Shown here piece by piece: positions 31,861-38,819 of a stretch of 38,819 nucleotides of DNA. The position numbers were made by a program, and so were the translations under genes. Source of the DNA: an uncultured delta proteobacterium (GTDB lineage Bacteria > Desulfobacterota > Desulfovibrionia > Desulfovibrionales > Desulfovibrionaceae). Where the stretch lies: the NCBI GenBank assembly GCA_900079685.1, contig LT599018.1, positions 2,871,171 to 2,909,989 of the forward strand, written 5' to 3'. Position 1 is the first letter of the stretch; each line of letters begins with the position of its first letter. The notes beneath the pieces were generated by a model. The model worked only from the letters and a program-made list of their open reading frames with translations, had not been told where the DNA came from and did not search any database.

Positions 31861-32749
31861 TGGAGTCTCCTTGCCGGTTTTGGATGGCCGCGAGACGCGC
31901 GGCGCAGTGGTCCGTGTCCGAGCAGACATACAGGCGCGTGCCGTTGTCGTCCGCGATGATTTCATCCAGGTACGTGTCCGTGGCCCCGCAGATCTCGCAA
32001 GGCCTGTCCCAGTGCTGCACGCCGAAGGGGTAGTCTTCAAAATCCAGGCTGCGCACGTCCGTGTAGGGCGGGATGGCGTAGACCCGCTTTTCCCGGCCCG
32101 CGCCGAAGAGCTGCAAGGCCGGGCTCTGGTGCATCTTGGGGTTGTCGAATTTGGGCAGGGGGGAAGGGCTCATGACATAGCGGCCGTTAACCATCACCGG
32201 GTAATCGTAGCTGGTGGCGATCTCCCCGTGTCTGGCGATATCTTCATACAGCTTCACGTGCATGACGCCGTATTCCTCCAGCGCGTGCATGGTGCGGGTT
32301 TCCTTCTCGCTCGGCTCCATCCAGCGCAGGGGTTCGGGAATGGGCACCTGGTAGACCATGATCTGGCCGTCGCGCAAAGGCTCTTCCGGGATGCGGTGGC
32401 GCGTCTGGATGATGGTGGCGTCTTTCGTGGACGTGGTCACGGGGATAGCCGCGACCCGTTTGAAAAAGGACCGGATGGACACGGCGTTGGTCGTGTCGTC
32501 CGAGCCCTGGTCGATGACCTTGAAAACGTCGCTCTTGCCCATGATCGCGGCGCTGACCTGGATGCCGCCGGTTCCCCAGCCGTAGGGCATGGGCATTTCC
32601 CGCCCGCCGAACGGCACCTGGTAGCCCGGCACGGCCACCGCTTTCAGGATGGCCCGGCGGAGCATGCGTTTGGTCTGCTCGTCCAGGTACGCAAAATTGT
32701 AGGCCGCTGTCGCCGGAAGGCTCTCAGGGGCGATGGTGTCAACGGACAT
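31853..32749 (-). CDS. phnJ: C-P lyase catalytic subunit PhnJ (radical SAM)
   Basis: A 298-residue radical SAM enzyme that cleaves the carbon-phosphorus bond of ribose-linked methylphosphonate, giving methane and 5-phosphoribosyl 1,2-cyclic phosphate. The atypical cluster motif is intact: CEIC, then 21 residues to LYVCSDTDHC, i.e. CX2CX21C plus the catalytic Cys six residues later. Other blocks: MPMPYGWGTGGIQVSAAI, GSDDTTNAVSIRSFF, TTSTKDATIIQTRHRIPE. Start at 32749 by homology (MSVDTIAPESLP); it overlaps phnI by 11 bases. Confidence 0.96.
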   Translation of the reverse strand: MSVDTIAPESLPATAAYNFAYLDEQTKRMLRRAILKAVAVPGYQVPFGGREMPMPYGWGTGGIQVSAAIMGKSDVFKVIDQGSDDTTNAVSIRSFFKRVAAIPVTTSTKDATIIQTRHRIPEEPLRDGQIMVYQVPIPEPLRWMEPSEKETRTMHALEEYGVMHVKLYEDIARHGEIATSYDYPVMVNGRYVMSPSPLPKFDNPKMHQSPALQLFGAGREKRVYAIPPYTDVRSLDFEDYPFGVQHWDRPCEICGATDTYLDEIIADDNGTRLYVCSDTDHCAARLAAIQNRQGDSNG

Positions 32750-33875
32750 GAGTCTTCTCCTGCGCGGCGTCGCGCGCGGCATTTTCCGCATGGGCGCGCC
32801 GGAGCGAGCGCACCAGTTCGAGTTCCGCCTGGAAGTCGACGTAATGCGGGAGTTTCAGGTGCTGGACAAACCCGGAGGCTTCCACGTTGTCGCTGTGGTA
32901 CAGGACGAATTCCGCGTCCTGGGCCGGGCCTTTTATGGCTTCGCCCAGTTCTTCCGCCCGCAGGGAGCGGTCGACCAGCGCCATGCTCATGGCCTTGCGC
33001 TCGCCTTCCCCGAAGGTCAGCCCGTAGCCGCGCGTGAACGAGGCCGGAACGCCGCCGCCGCCGGTGAATTTGTTGACGGTCTCGCATTCCGTGACCGTGA
33101 TTTCCCCGACGGTCACCGGGAAGCCCAGTTCTTCGGGGATAAAGCTCACTTCCACCTCGCCCATGCGGATTTCCCCGGCAAAGGGGTGGGTGGAGCCGAA
33201 GCCGCGCTGGGTCGAGTAGGCGAGCGCCAGGAGCACCCCTTCGTCGCCGCGCGCAAGGTTCTGCAACCGGATATCCCGGCCCGCCGGGAGTTGCAGGGAC
33301 TCGCGGGTCAGGTCGCCGGGCGCGGTGCCGGAGTCCTTCTCTTCCGGCAGCAGGCCTTCTTTCTCAAGAAAGGAGAGGACTTTGGGGATACCGGCCGGGG
33401 TATCGGATGCGTGCTCGGCGGCATTGTCCGCTGGTATATTTTCCGGCGCTTCCGGCAAACCGTTGCCGGAAGCGGCCAGAGCGGGGTCCAGCAGGCGGTG
33501 GGTGTAGTCGAAGGTCGGCCCCAGGACCTGGCCGCCGGGAACGTCCTTGTACGTCGCGGAAACGCGGCGGCGGACGCGCATCGCTTCCGTATCCAGCGGA
33601 TCGGCGGAGCCGAAGCGGGGCAGGGTGGTGCGATAGGCCCGGACCAGGAACACGGCTTCAACCAAATCCCCTCTGGCCTGTTTGACGGCAAGGGCCGCCG
33701 TCTCGCGGTCGTAGAGCGACCCTTCGGCCATGATCCGGTCCACGGCGAGGGCGAGCTGTTCGCGGATCTGGTCCGTGCCGATTTCCGGCACGGCGGTATC
33801 CCCCCTGCGTTTTTCGGCCAGCAGCGCATGGGCGCCCGCAATGGCCTTCTCGCCCCCTTTTACTGCAACGTACAT
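32739..33875 (-). CDS. phnI: C-P lyase core subunit PhnI
   Basis: A 378-residue subunit with nucleosidase-type activity that, with PhnG, PhnH and PhnL, exchanges adenine of ATP for phosphonate. Family marks are MYVAVKGGEKAIAGAHALL at the N-terminus, EAVFLVRAYRTTLPRFG, LQNLARGDEGVLLALAYSTQ, GFGSTHPFAGEIRMGEV and LPHYVDFQAELELVR. An AAGGAG sits before the ATG. It overlaps phnH by 16 bases. A variable Glu/Pro-rich stretch near residues 140-165 is not conserved. Confidence 0.95.
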   Translation of the reverse strand: MYVAVKGGEKAIAGAHALLAEKRRGDTAVPEIGTDQIREQLALAVDRIMAEGSLYDRETAALAVKQARGDLVEAVFLVRAYRTTLPRFGSADPLDTEAMRVRRRVSATYKDVPGGQVLGPTFDYTHRLLDPALAASGNGLPEAPENIPADNAAEHASDTPAGIPKVLSFLEKEGLLPEEKDSGTAPGDLTRESLQLPAGRDIRLQNLARGDEGVLLALAYSTQRGFGSTHPFAGEIRMGEVEVSFIPEELGFPVTVGEITVTECETVNKFTGGGGVPASFTRGYGLTFGEGERKAMSMALVDRSLRAEELGEAIKGPAQDAEFVLYHSDNVEASGFVQHLKLPHYVDFQAELELVRSLRRAHAENAARDAAQEKTHVR

Positions 33876-34606
33876 GCTGTATTCTCCTTGAAGGCGCCGG
33901 AAGCCGCCCGGCTTGCCGGAACGGCGTCGGTGGTGCGCGGCAGACCGGCTATCCGGACGGCGTCACTGCCCGTCTGGCCGGAATCGATCTGGCCGGAATC
34001 GACGAAAAGGACGTCCACTCCCAGGGGATAGCCGGTCCGGTTCGCGGCCCGGTCTTCCCAGAACCAGGCGGGAAGGCCCGCCGGGTCGAAAGGAAGCCCG
34101 TGCGGATAGCGCGCGGGCGATATGCCGGGGCCGGAAAGCCGGAGGCCGGGGGCGGCAGCCGTAAAATCGGCGGCAATGATGAGTGTGGCCGAGCGGTCCG
34201 GGTATTCGGGATCGCCAGCGATAAATTTATCGAAACGCGGCATTTTTATCGCGTCGCCGATGAGGGCGAAACGCGCCGTGCCTGGCTCGGCAACGATGGG
34301 GCAGCCGCAATGGAAGCGGAGGTGCCGCCGCATGGCCGGGGTATCGAGGCAGGGATCGAGCCAGACCGGGGTATCGGCATCGCACAGGGTCAGGGCGACG
34401 GCGACCATGCCCGCGAGGCAGGCTGGCGGCATGGAGGCATTGAGGTACAGCGCCGGGGGCAGAACGGCGAGTTCCACCGGCTTGCCGGGGTGCGCCATGG
34501 CCTCAAGCACGGCCCGGAAGCAGCGCTGGGCATCGTGGATCGGGTCGGCGAAGCCGGGGAGGATGCCGGGCCTGTCCGCGGCGTTGGATGTGTCCGCGCG
34601 GTTCAT
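33860..34606 (-). CDS. phnH: C-P lyase core subunit PhnH
   Basis: A 248-residue subunit of the PhnGHIJ complex, needed in vivo, with a PLP-transferase-like fold but no PLP. Visible blocks: GFADPIHDAQRCFRAVLEAM, MAHPGKPVEL, PVWLDPCLDTPAMRRHLRFH, LSGPGI and GYPLGVDVLFVD. Somewhat longer than E. coli PhnH (194 residues) because of an N-terminal extension and a non-conserved C-terminal tail of about 40 residues. The start overlaps the phnG stop by 4 bases. Confidence 0.93.
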   Translation of the reverse strand: MNRADTSNAADRPGILPGFADPIHDAQRCFRAVLEAMAHPGKPVELAVLPPALYLNASMPPACLAGMVAVALTLCDADTPVWLDPCLDTPAMRRHLRFHCGCPIVAEPGTARFALIGDAIKMPRFDKFIAGDPEYPDRSATLIIAADFTAAAPGLRLSGPGISPARYPHGLPFDPAGLPAWFWEDRAANRTGYPLGVDVLFVDSGQIDSGQTGSDAVRIAGLPRTTDAVPASRAASGAFKENTACTLQ

Positions 34607-35088
34607 GCGTCTTCCCCCCGCACCATGGTGAAGAAGTCCACTCTGGTTTTCGCGGTTTCGGCCGCGGTTTTGCGGCGCGCCTGTTCCCGCGCGGCGGCGA
34701 GCGGCGCGACAAGCTCCGCCTCGAGCCGCTCCGCGTATGCGGGCTGCTGCATCAGGGCGTCCAGGACGGCGGCCATTTCCGCATGGCGGGGGCGGTTCCC
34801 CGCGACATAGGCGTGGCCGGAAACAACGCCATCCGCTGATGCCATGCGCACGGCGCAGCGGGTGACCAGCATTTCCCCGAGGTTGAAGCGCTGCCCGGCG
34901 TTGCCGGCTTTGCCTTCCAGCATGAGCATGCCTGCCTCCGGCTTGCGTAAAAAGCTATACGCGGGATAGGCGGCAAGGCGCGCGAGCCCCTTTTCAAGGA
35001 AACTCTCCTCGCCGAGCGCGAAGGCGCGCATCCAGCGCTGCCTGTCCTGGCCGGGCGTCCCGGCGGGTGCCTGCGGGTGTGAATCCAT
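34603..35088 (-). CDS. phnG: C-P lyase core subunit PhnG
   Basis: A 161-residue subunit of the C-P lyase core, first gene of the operon. Blocks matching the family: RQRWMRAFALG, RKPEAGMLMLEGKAG, FNLGEMLVTRCAVRM, GHAYVAGNRPRHAEMAAVLD and, at the end, TRVDFFTMVRGED. A GGAGGAAGT Shine-Dalgarno directly precedes the ATG. Upstream lies a Pho-box match, so the operon is likely switched on by PhoB; no phnF repressor gene is present. Confidence 0.94.
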   Translation of the reverse strand: MDSHPQAPAGTPGQDRQRWMRAFALGEESFLEKGLARLAAYPAYSFLRKPEAGMLMLEGKAGNAGQRFNLGEMLVTRCAVRMASADGVVSGHAYVAGNRPRHAEMAAVLDALMQQPAYAERLEAELVAPLAAAREQARRKTAAETAKTRVDFFTMVRGEDA

Positions 35089-35110
35089 ACTTCCTCCGTC
35101 AATGGATCGT

Positions 35111-35126
35111 CGCGGGAATGCCCGCG
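35111..35126 (-). other. Hairpin in the phn 5' leader
   Basis: Perfect 6-bp stem cgcggg / cccgcg with a 4-base loop, about 23 bases before phnG and downstream of the presumed promoter. It may protect the 5' end of the message. Confidence 0.35.
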
Positions 35127-35134
35127 TTACGGAG

Positions 35135-35171
35135 GTATTGTTGGTCCTTGAATGTTACAGGGGAATGACGG
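35135..35171 (-). promoter_or_regulatory. Pho box and -10 candidate of the phn operon
   Basis: On the minus strand: CCGTCAT (35171-35165), four bases, CTGTAAC (35160-35154), against the PhoB consensus CTGTCAT-N4-CTGTCAC, in the direction of phnG. A CAATAC at 35140-35135 lies 13 bases downstream and could be the -10. Confidence 0.65.
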
Positions 35172-35267
35172 TTGGACAGTAATAGCGTGACACGCCCCTT
35201 TCGGCCTCGACCTCGCGGCGCGGGTTTGGCATGCTTCGGCCGTTCATCGTCTGGAAAAGGAGGCGGT

Positions 35268-35708
35268 ATGGAAATCAGAACAATGACCATGCGGGATTAT
35301 GAGAGCGTGCATCAGTTGTGGCTCGGCACGCCGGGCATGGGCCTGAACAACCTGGACGACTCGCGGGAAGGCATCGCGCGGTATCTGGCCCGGAACCCGG
35401 CAACCTGTTTCGTCGCCGTGGGGGACCAGGGCCTTGCCGGTGCCATCCTTGCCGGGCACGACGGCCGCAGGGGCTACATCTACCATACGGCGGTGGCGGT
35501 ATCCGAACGCAAGAAGGGGATCGGCAACGCCCTGCTGGAAGCCGCGCTCGCGGCGCTCGAACGGGAAGGGATAACCAAGGCCGCGCTGGTGGTTTTCTCC
35601 CGCAACGAGACCGGCAACGGCTTCTGGGAGAATCGCGGGTTCACCGCGCGGAATGACCTGGTATACAGGAACAAGGCGATACAGGCTTCCGTCCGGATTG
35701 ATACGTGA
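35268..35708 (+). CDS. GNAT-family N-acetyltransferase
   Basis: A 146-residue acetyltransferase with the acetyl-CoA-binding block [20 protein letters not shown] (motif A, R/Q-x-x-G-x-G/A variant KKGIGNA) and [18 protein letters not shown] at the C-terminal side. Start at 35268 after a strong AAAAGGAGGCGG. It diverges from phnG across the Pho box. E. coli phnO, also a GNAT gene, acetylates aminoalkylphosphonates, so a phosphonate role is possible, but this protein has no specific PhnO signature visible and may act on another amine. Confidence 0.85.
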   Translation: MEIRTMTMRDYESVHQLWLGTPGMGLNNLDDSREGIARYLARNPATCFVAVGDQGLAGAILAGHDGRRGYIYHTAVAVSERKKGIGNALLEAALAALEREGITKAALVVFSRNETGNGFWENRGFTARNDLVYRNKAIQASVRIDT

Positions 35709-35815
35709 CGCGGCGCGCGCCGTCCGGAATCATGCGCGCGGGATGCACGGCAATTGACATAATGCATGTTGCCTTGTGCATGCGATACGGGTATATATCA
35801 AATCCTTTTTATCTT

Positions 35816-35835
35816 CCGGCTTCTGCCGGTTTTTT
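35816..35835 (+). terminator. Terminator between GNAT and chemotaxis genes
   Basis: Stem ccggc / gccgg with loop ttct, followed by a T6 run. It ends 19 bases before the chemotaxis gene start, so it terminates the GNAT transcript or acts as an attenuator in the leader of the receptor gene. Confidence 0.65.
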
Positions 35836-35854
35836 ATGTGGGGGAGATATAACC

Positions 35855-37897
35855 ATGTTGCGTACGATACAGGCCAAACTGCTTATGCCCATCCTGGCTG
35901 TTGTTCTGGTTTCCGGGCTGGGCATGGGGTTTGCGAGTTACGAGGTTGCGAGCACTGCCATCAACGAGGCCAGCCGCAATGACGGGATGCGTTCGGTGCA
36001 CGCCCTGCGGCGGCTTGTGGAACTGGTCATGGACACGGCCCGGTTCGACATATCCGGCATCGCGTCGAACCCTTCCCTCAAACTGCTGCTGTCGGATGCG
36101 GCGGAAACCGCCGGCCACCTGGAGACGCTCCAGGAGCAGATGCGCGAGCTTGTGAAGCGCCAGCCGCTCTATAACAGCATCATCGTGCTGAACAAGGACG
36201 GCGTCATCACGGCCAGCACCTCCGGCAGCAACGGCGGCAAACGCGGCGACCGCGAATATTTCAAATCGTCCATGACCGGCAAGTTTTATATTTCGCCGCC
36301 GTCCACCAGCAAACAGACCAACAAGACCGTCATTTTTATTTCCGTTCCGGTGTATGGAGCCGGTACCGGCAGCGCGGTGGGCGTGGTCATGGCCTCGGTG
36401 CAGGTGGAACCTTTCAACGAGCAGTACATAGAGCCGGTGCGGATGCTGGAAACCGGATACGCCATGCTCATCAACGATCAGGGCAGGTTCATCGGCCACA
36501 AGGACGAAACAATGATCGCCACGGACGGCATGGCCCCCGAGCTTTTGGCGCAGTTCAAAAACCTGCCGGCGGAAGCGGTCATGAAAGAAGGGGAAATGAA
36601 CGGGCAGCGCGTGCTGTTCTTTACCGAAGCGTCTCCCTCCACCGGCTGGCGGCCCATCATAGTATGCCCCCGCGCGGAATTTTACCGCGCGGACAATAGA
36701 ATGGCCCTGGTCAACAGCGCGTTTGCCCTGGCCCTGATTCTGCTGGTGGCCTGCATCACCTATTTCGCGGTGCGCGGCGTGGCCAAAGACCTCGGCAGAA
36801 GCACCCGGTTCGCCTCTTCCGTCGCGGGCGGCGATTTGAGCAGCACGCTTGCCATTCACCGTGACGACGAGCTTGGCGTGCTCGCCAACGCCCTGACGAC
36901 GATGGTCAATAAACTCAAGAGCATGATCGCCGACGCCGAAGAGAAAACGTGCGAATCGCACCGCCGCACCGAGGAAGCCTCAGAGGCCCGGCGCGAAGCC
37001 GAGCAAGCCCGGCGCGATGCCGAACAGGCCCGGCGCGACGGCATGCACCAGGCGGCCTCGCGCCTCAAGGAAATCGCCCTGACGCTTACGGACGCGATCC
37101 GTTCCATCACGGCGCAGGTAGCCGAGGCGTCGGGCGGGGCGTCCTCCCAGAACAAACTGGCCGCCGAGGCCATGCATTCCATGCAGCGCATGGACGCGAC
37201 GGTGGATGAGGTTTCCCGCAAGGCCAGGGAAGCGGACGAAAGCTCGGCCCAGGCCAGAAACAAGGCGGAAGCCGGAGCCAAGGTGGTCGCGGACGTCATC
37301 GCCTCCATCTCCGTGGTGGACGGTAAAACGGCCGTGCTCAAGAAGAGCATGGCCGATCTGGCCGCCCGGGCCCAGGGTATCGGGCAGATCATGGGGGTCA
37401 TCACGGATATAGCGGACCAGACCAACCTGCTGGCCCTGAACGCCGCCATTGAGGCGGCCCGGGCAGGGGAAGCCGGGCGCGGTTTCGCCGTTGTGGCGGA
37501 CGAGGTGCGTAAATTGGCCGAAAAAACCATGACCGCGACCAAGGAAGTGGGAGACGCGGTAAAGGCCATTCAGGGCAGCACGCAGAGTAATATCACGGGT
37601 ATGGAGGAAACCTCCCGGGCCGTGGCCCAGAGCACGGAAATGGCGCAAGAGGCGGGAGGCGCGCTGCGGGAGATCGTCAGCATTTCCGACGTTTCCGCCG
37701 GGCAGGTCAAGCATATCGCCGCCACCAGCGACGAACAGCTCGCAGTGAGCCGGGAGATCGGCACGGACACGTCCGAAATCAACGCCATCGCCGGCAAGAC
37801 CGCCACCCTCATGACCGACGTCGGCCATACGGTGCACCAGATCTCGACGTTGACGGACCGCATCAATGCACTGGTAAAGGAATTGCAGCAGGCATAA
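35855..37897 (+). CDS. Methyl-accepting chemotaxis protein (dCache-HAMP-MA)
   Basis: A 680-residue transmembrane chemoreceptor. TM1 about residues 8-28; an extracytoplasmic Cache-type ligand domain to about 280 ([56 protein letters not shown]); TM2 about 283-305; HAMP to about 360; then a charged coiled coil with 2.6 copies of a 7-residue repeat ARRxAEQ; and the signalling domain with the conserved tip [20 protein letters not shown] and [15 protein letters not shown] (near residue 540). The Cache domain points to amino acids or small organic acids as ligands. No C-terminal CheR-docking pentapeptide. GGGGAG precedes the ATG. Confidence 0.93.
   Translation: MLRTIQAKLLMPILAVVLVSGLGMGFASYEVASTAINEASRNDGMRSVHALRRLVELVMDTARFDISGIASNPSLKLLLSDAAETAGHLETLQEQMRELVKRQPLYNSIIVLNKDGVITASTSGSNGGKRGDREYFKSSMTGKFYISPPSTSKQTNKTVIFISVPVYGAGTGSAVGVVMASVQVEPFNEQYIEPVRMLETGYAMLINDQGRFIGHKDETMIATDGMAPELLAQFKNLPAEAVMKEGEMNGQRVLFFTEASPSTGWRPIIVCPRAEFYRADNRMALVNSAFALALILLVACITYFAVRGVAKDLGRSTRFASSVAGGDLSSTLAIHRDDELGVLANALTTMVNKLKSMIADAEEKTCESHRRTEEASEARREAEQARRDAEQARRDGMHQAASRLKEIALTLTDAIRSITAQVAEASGGASSQNKLAAEAMHSMQRMDATVDEVSRKAREADESSAQARNKAEAGAKVVADVIASISVVDGKTAVLKKSMADLAARAQGIGQIMGVITDIADQTNLLALNAAIEAARAGEAGRGFAVVADEVRKLAEKTMTATKEVGDAVKAIQGSTQSNITGMEETSRAVAQSTEMAQEAGGALREIVSISDVSAGQVKHIAATSDEQLAVSREIGTDTSEINAIAGKTATLMTDVGHTVHQISTLTDRINALVKELQQA
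36986..37039 (+). repeat. 21-bp tandem repeat in the chemoreceptor gene
   Basis: Two full copies (36986-37006, 37007-37027) and a partial third, encoding the heptad ARREAEQ / ARRDAEQ / ARRD. Unit length equals one coiled-coil heptad, so copy changes would keep frame and helical phase. Confidence 0.75.
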
Positions 37898-37931
37898 CCG
37901 GCCCGGCCGTTCAATCGTTTTTCCGCCGTCC

Positions 37932-37973
37932 CGCGCGGGGCAGTTGCACCCAACTGCCCCGCGCGTGTTTTTT
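37932..37973 (+). terminator. Strong terminator after the chemoreceptor gene
   Basis: Perfect 15-bp GC-rich stem (cgcgcggggcagttg / caactgccccgcgcg), CACC loop, then TG and T6. A textbook rho-independent terminator 35 bases after the stop codon. Confidence 0.95.
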
Positions 37974-38095
37974 ATCCCCCTCGTTTTTGTCGTTTACTCC
38001 AAGCCAGGCCTCCCCGCGCCGCAATTGCAACCATGTTTCCGGAAAAAAGCGGCGGGGCGATCCTTTCCCACCGGCATGCCCGCGGTGGCGGGCGG

Positions 38096-38124
38096 TTGAC
38101 ATCCCGTGCCGGGTTGGGTAGTGT
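38096..38124 (+). promoter_or_regulatory. Promoter-like sequence facing the right-hand IS
   Basis: TTGACA (38096-38101), 17-base spacer, TAGTGT (38119-38124). No gene follows before the IS end at 38236, so it may have served a gene that the insertion cut away. The remaining bases of 37974-38235 hold no gene I can support and become very AT-rich at the IS junction. Confidence 0.45.
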
Positions 38125-38235
38125 GTCAAAAAGCAAAACGATTGTTTCACAATTCGGCACAACGGGCTATGATAATAAAATATAACGCTAAATTATAAAT
38201 ACAATTTTTTTTGCCTGAATTTATAACGTTTTATT

Positions 38236-38253
38236 ACGCGGTTTCAAGTTCAA
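38236..38253 (-). repeat. Right-hand terminal end of IS30 copy (right side of window)
   Basis: Same terminal sequence as at 312-329, inverted. The two copies diverge immediately outside, so this is the element boundary. The flank is a highly AT-rich stretch (38165-38235), possibly the insertion target. Confidence 0.7.
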
Positions 38254-38819
38254 AGTGCAACACCCAGTCCTTGGGTATTGGCGTCTTCTAAAAAAACTTC
38301 ATAGGGTGTCTTAAACCCAAGGCATTTTCTAGGCCGCCAGTTCAAGCGGCACATTGCCGCTATGATCTCATCTTGCGTGACCGATGCCAAGCTTACCCCC
38401 TTGGGGAAGTATTGGCGTAGAAGGCCATTGGAGTTCTCGTTCAAGCCACGCTCCCACGAATGGTAGGGGTGCGCAAAAAATCCCTGAGCCTCGAGTGTAG
38501 CTGACACATCGGCATGGTAGCTGAACTCCTTGCCGTTATCATAGGTAATAGTCTGAACAAAGTCCTTAATGGGTGTCAAGAGTCCTTCAATGACCCGCCT
38601 TACTTCGCTGGCGCTTTTGTTGGGAGCCTTGCCAAACAGGAAAAGACGACTTTTACGCTCTGCAAGTGTCACCAAAACGGGGCCTCCTTTACTGCCTTCA
38701 ACGGTATCAGCCTCCCAATCACCAAGGCGTGAGCGCTCGGCAACAATGGACGGGCGTATGTCTATGCTGATACGCCCCTTGATTTGACCTCGTCTGTCGG
38801 GTTTGCCATATCGTCGTTT
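38250..38819 (-). CDS. IS30-family transposase, 5'-truncated by window edge
   Basis: The C-terminal 189 codons of an IS30 transposase; the frame is open to the window end, so the N-terminal HTH lies beyond. All three catalytic residues are present: Asp in RLGDWEADTVEG, Asp in TYDNGKEFSY, and Glu in WERGLNENSNGLLRQ. The overlap with the copy at 1-315 appears identical. Nothing suggests inactivation in the visible part. Confidence 0.94.
   Translation of the reverse strand, partial: KRRYGKPDRRGQIKGRISIDIRPSIVAERSRLGDWEADTVEGSKGGPVLVTLAERKSRLFLFGKAPNKSASEVRRVIEGLLTPIKDFVQTITYDNGKEFSYHADVSATLEAQGFFAHPYHSWERGLNENSNGLLRQYFPKGVSLASVTQDEIIAAMCRLNWRPRKCLGFKTPYEVFLEDANTQGLGVAL

Noticed and set aside
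37911-38162. Short minus-strand frames after the chemoreceptor gene
   Set aside because: They run through the terminator hairpin and promoter-like sequence and resemble nothing.
1-38819. CRISPR array, tRNA or rRNA genes
   Set aside because: No regularly spaced direct repeats with spacers and no cloverleaf or rRNA-like stretch was seen on reading both strands.

Overview
The window is a GC-rich, gene-dense stretch of a bacterial chromosome. Sodium symporters, an SLC13 carrier, a chemotaxis receptor and the general codon use would fit a Desulfovibrio-like (Desulfobacterota) anaerobe, but that assignment is an inference: there is no rRNA gene or taxonomic marker here. Both ends lie inside copies of the same IS30-family insertion sequence in opposite orientation (1-329 on +, 38236-38819 on -). 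The window therefore looks like a contig, or a chromosomal block, bounded by a multicopy IS.

Layout. (i) 673-4067: a 15-codon leader ORF overlapping a sodium:solute symporter, then an AbgB-like M20 amidohydrolase. (ii) 4150-6146 (-): a UgpQ-type glycerophosphodiesterase and a UgpC/MalK-type ATPase with no permease or binding protein nearby. (iii) 6419-12134 (-): an unusual five-gene operon, read from right to left: SLC13 carrier, arylsulfotransferase-like beta-propeller, a glutaredoxin fused to what looks like a radical-SAM barrel without its cysteines, dihydrolipoyl dehydrogenase, and an orphan lipoyl carrier (GcvH-like). A Crp/Fnr-type regulator and a DUF169 protein diverge from it (12418-14005). 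This is my best candidate for an undescribed pathway. (iv) 14177-16659: an orphan phage CII-like regulator, an AT-rich 800-base gap with an orphan terminator, and a MocR-type regulator that lacks the PLP lysine.

(v) 16728-24413: a complete phosphate-starvation module. phoB-phoR-pstB-phoU run leftwards and pstS-pstC-pstA plus an unrecognised membrane protein run rightwards from a shared control region with an 11-bp-phased array of Pho-box half-sites. (vi) 24514-35088 (-): a 12-gene C-P lyase operon, phnGHIJKLN-C-D-E-M plus a DUF1045 2H phosphoesterase-like gene, with a good Pho-box match upstream of phnG. The two blocks make one regulon: PhoBR senses low phosphate through Pst/PhoU and switches on both high-affinity phosphate uptake and phosphonate scavenging. 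A palindromic 148-bp MITE-like element sits between phnC and phnD and supplies the stop codon of phnC. phnF, phnO and phnP are not seen; DUF1045 may stand in for PhnP. (vii) 35268-37897: a GNAT acetyltransferase and a Cache-HAMP methyl-accepting chemotaxis protein, followed by a strong terminator and the right-hand IS.

Start sites were moved inward from the longest reading frame wherever a clear Shine-Dalgarno sequence and family length supported it. All functional statements rest on motif recognition by eye; no database search was run.
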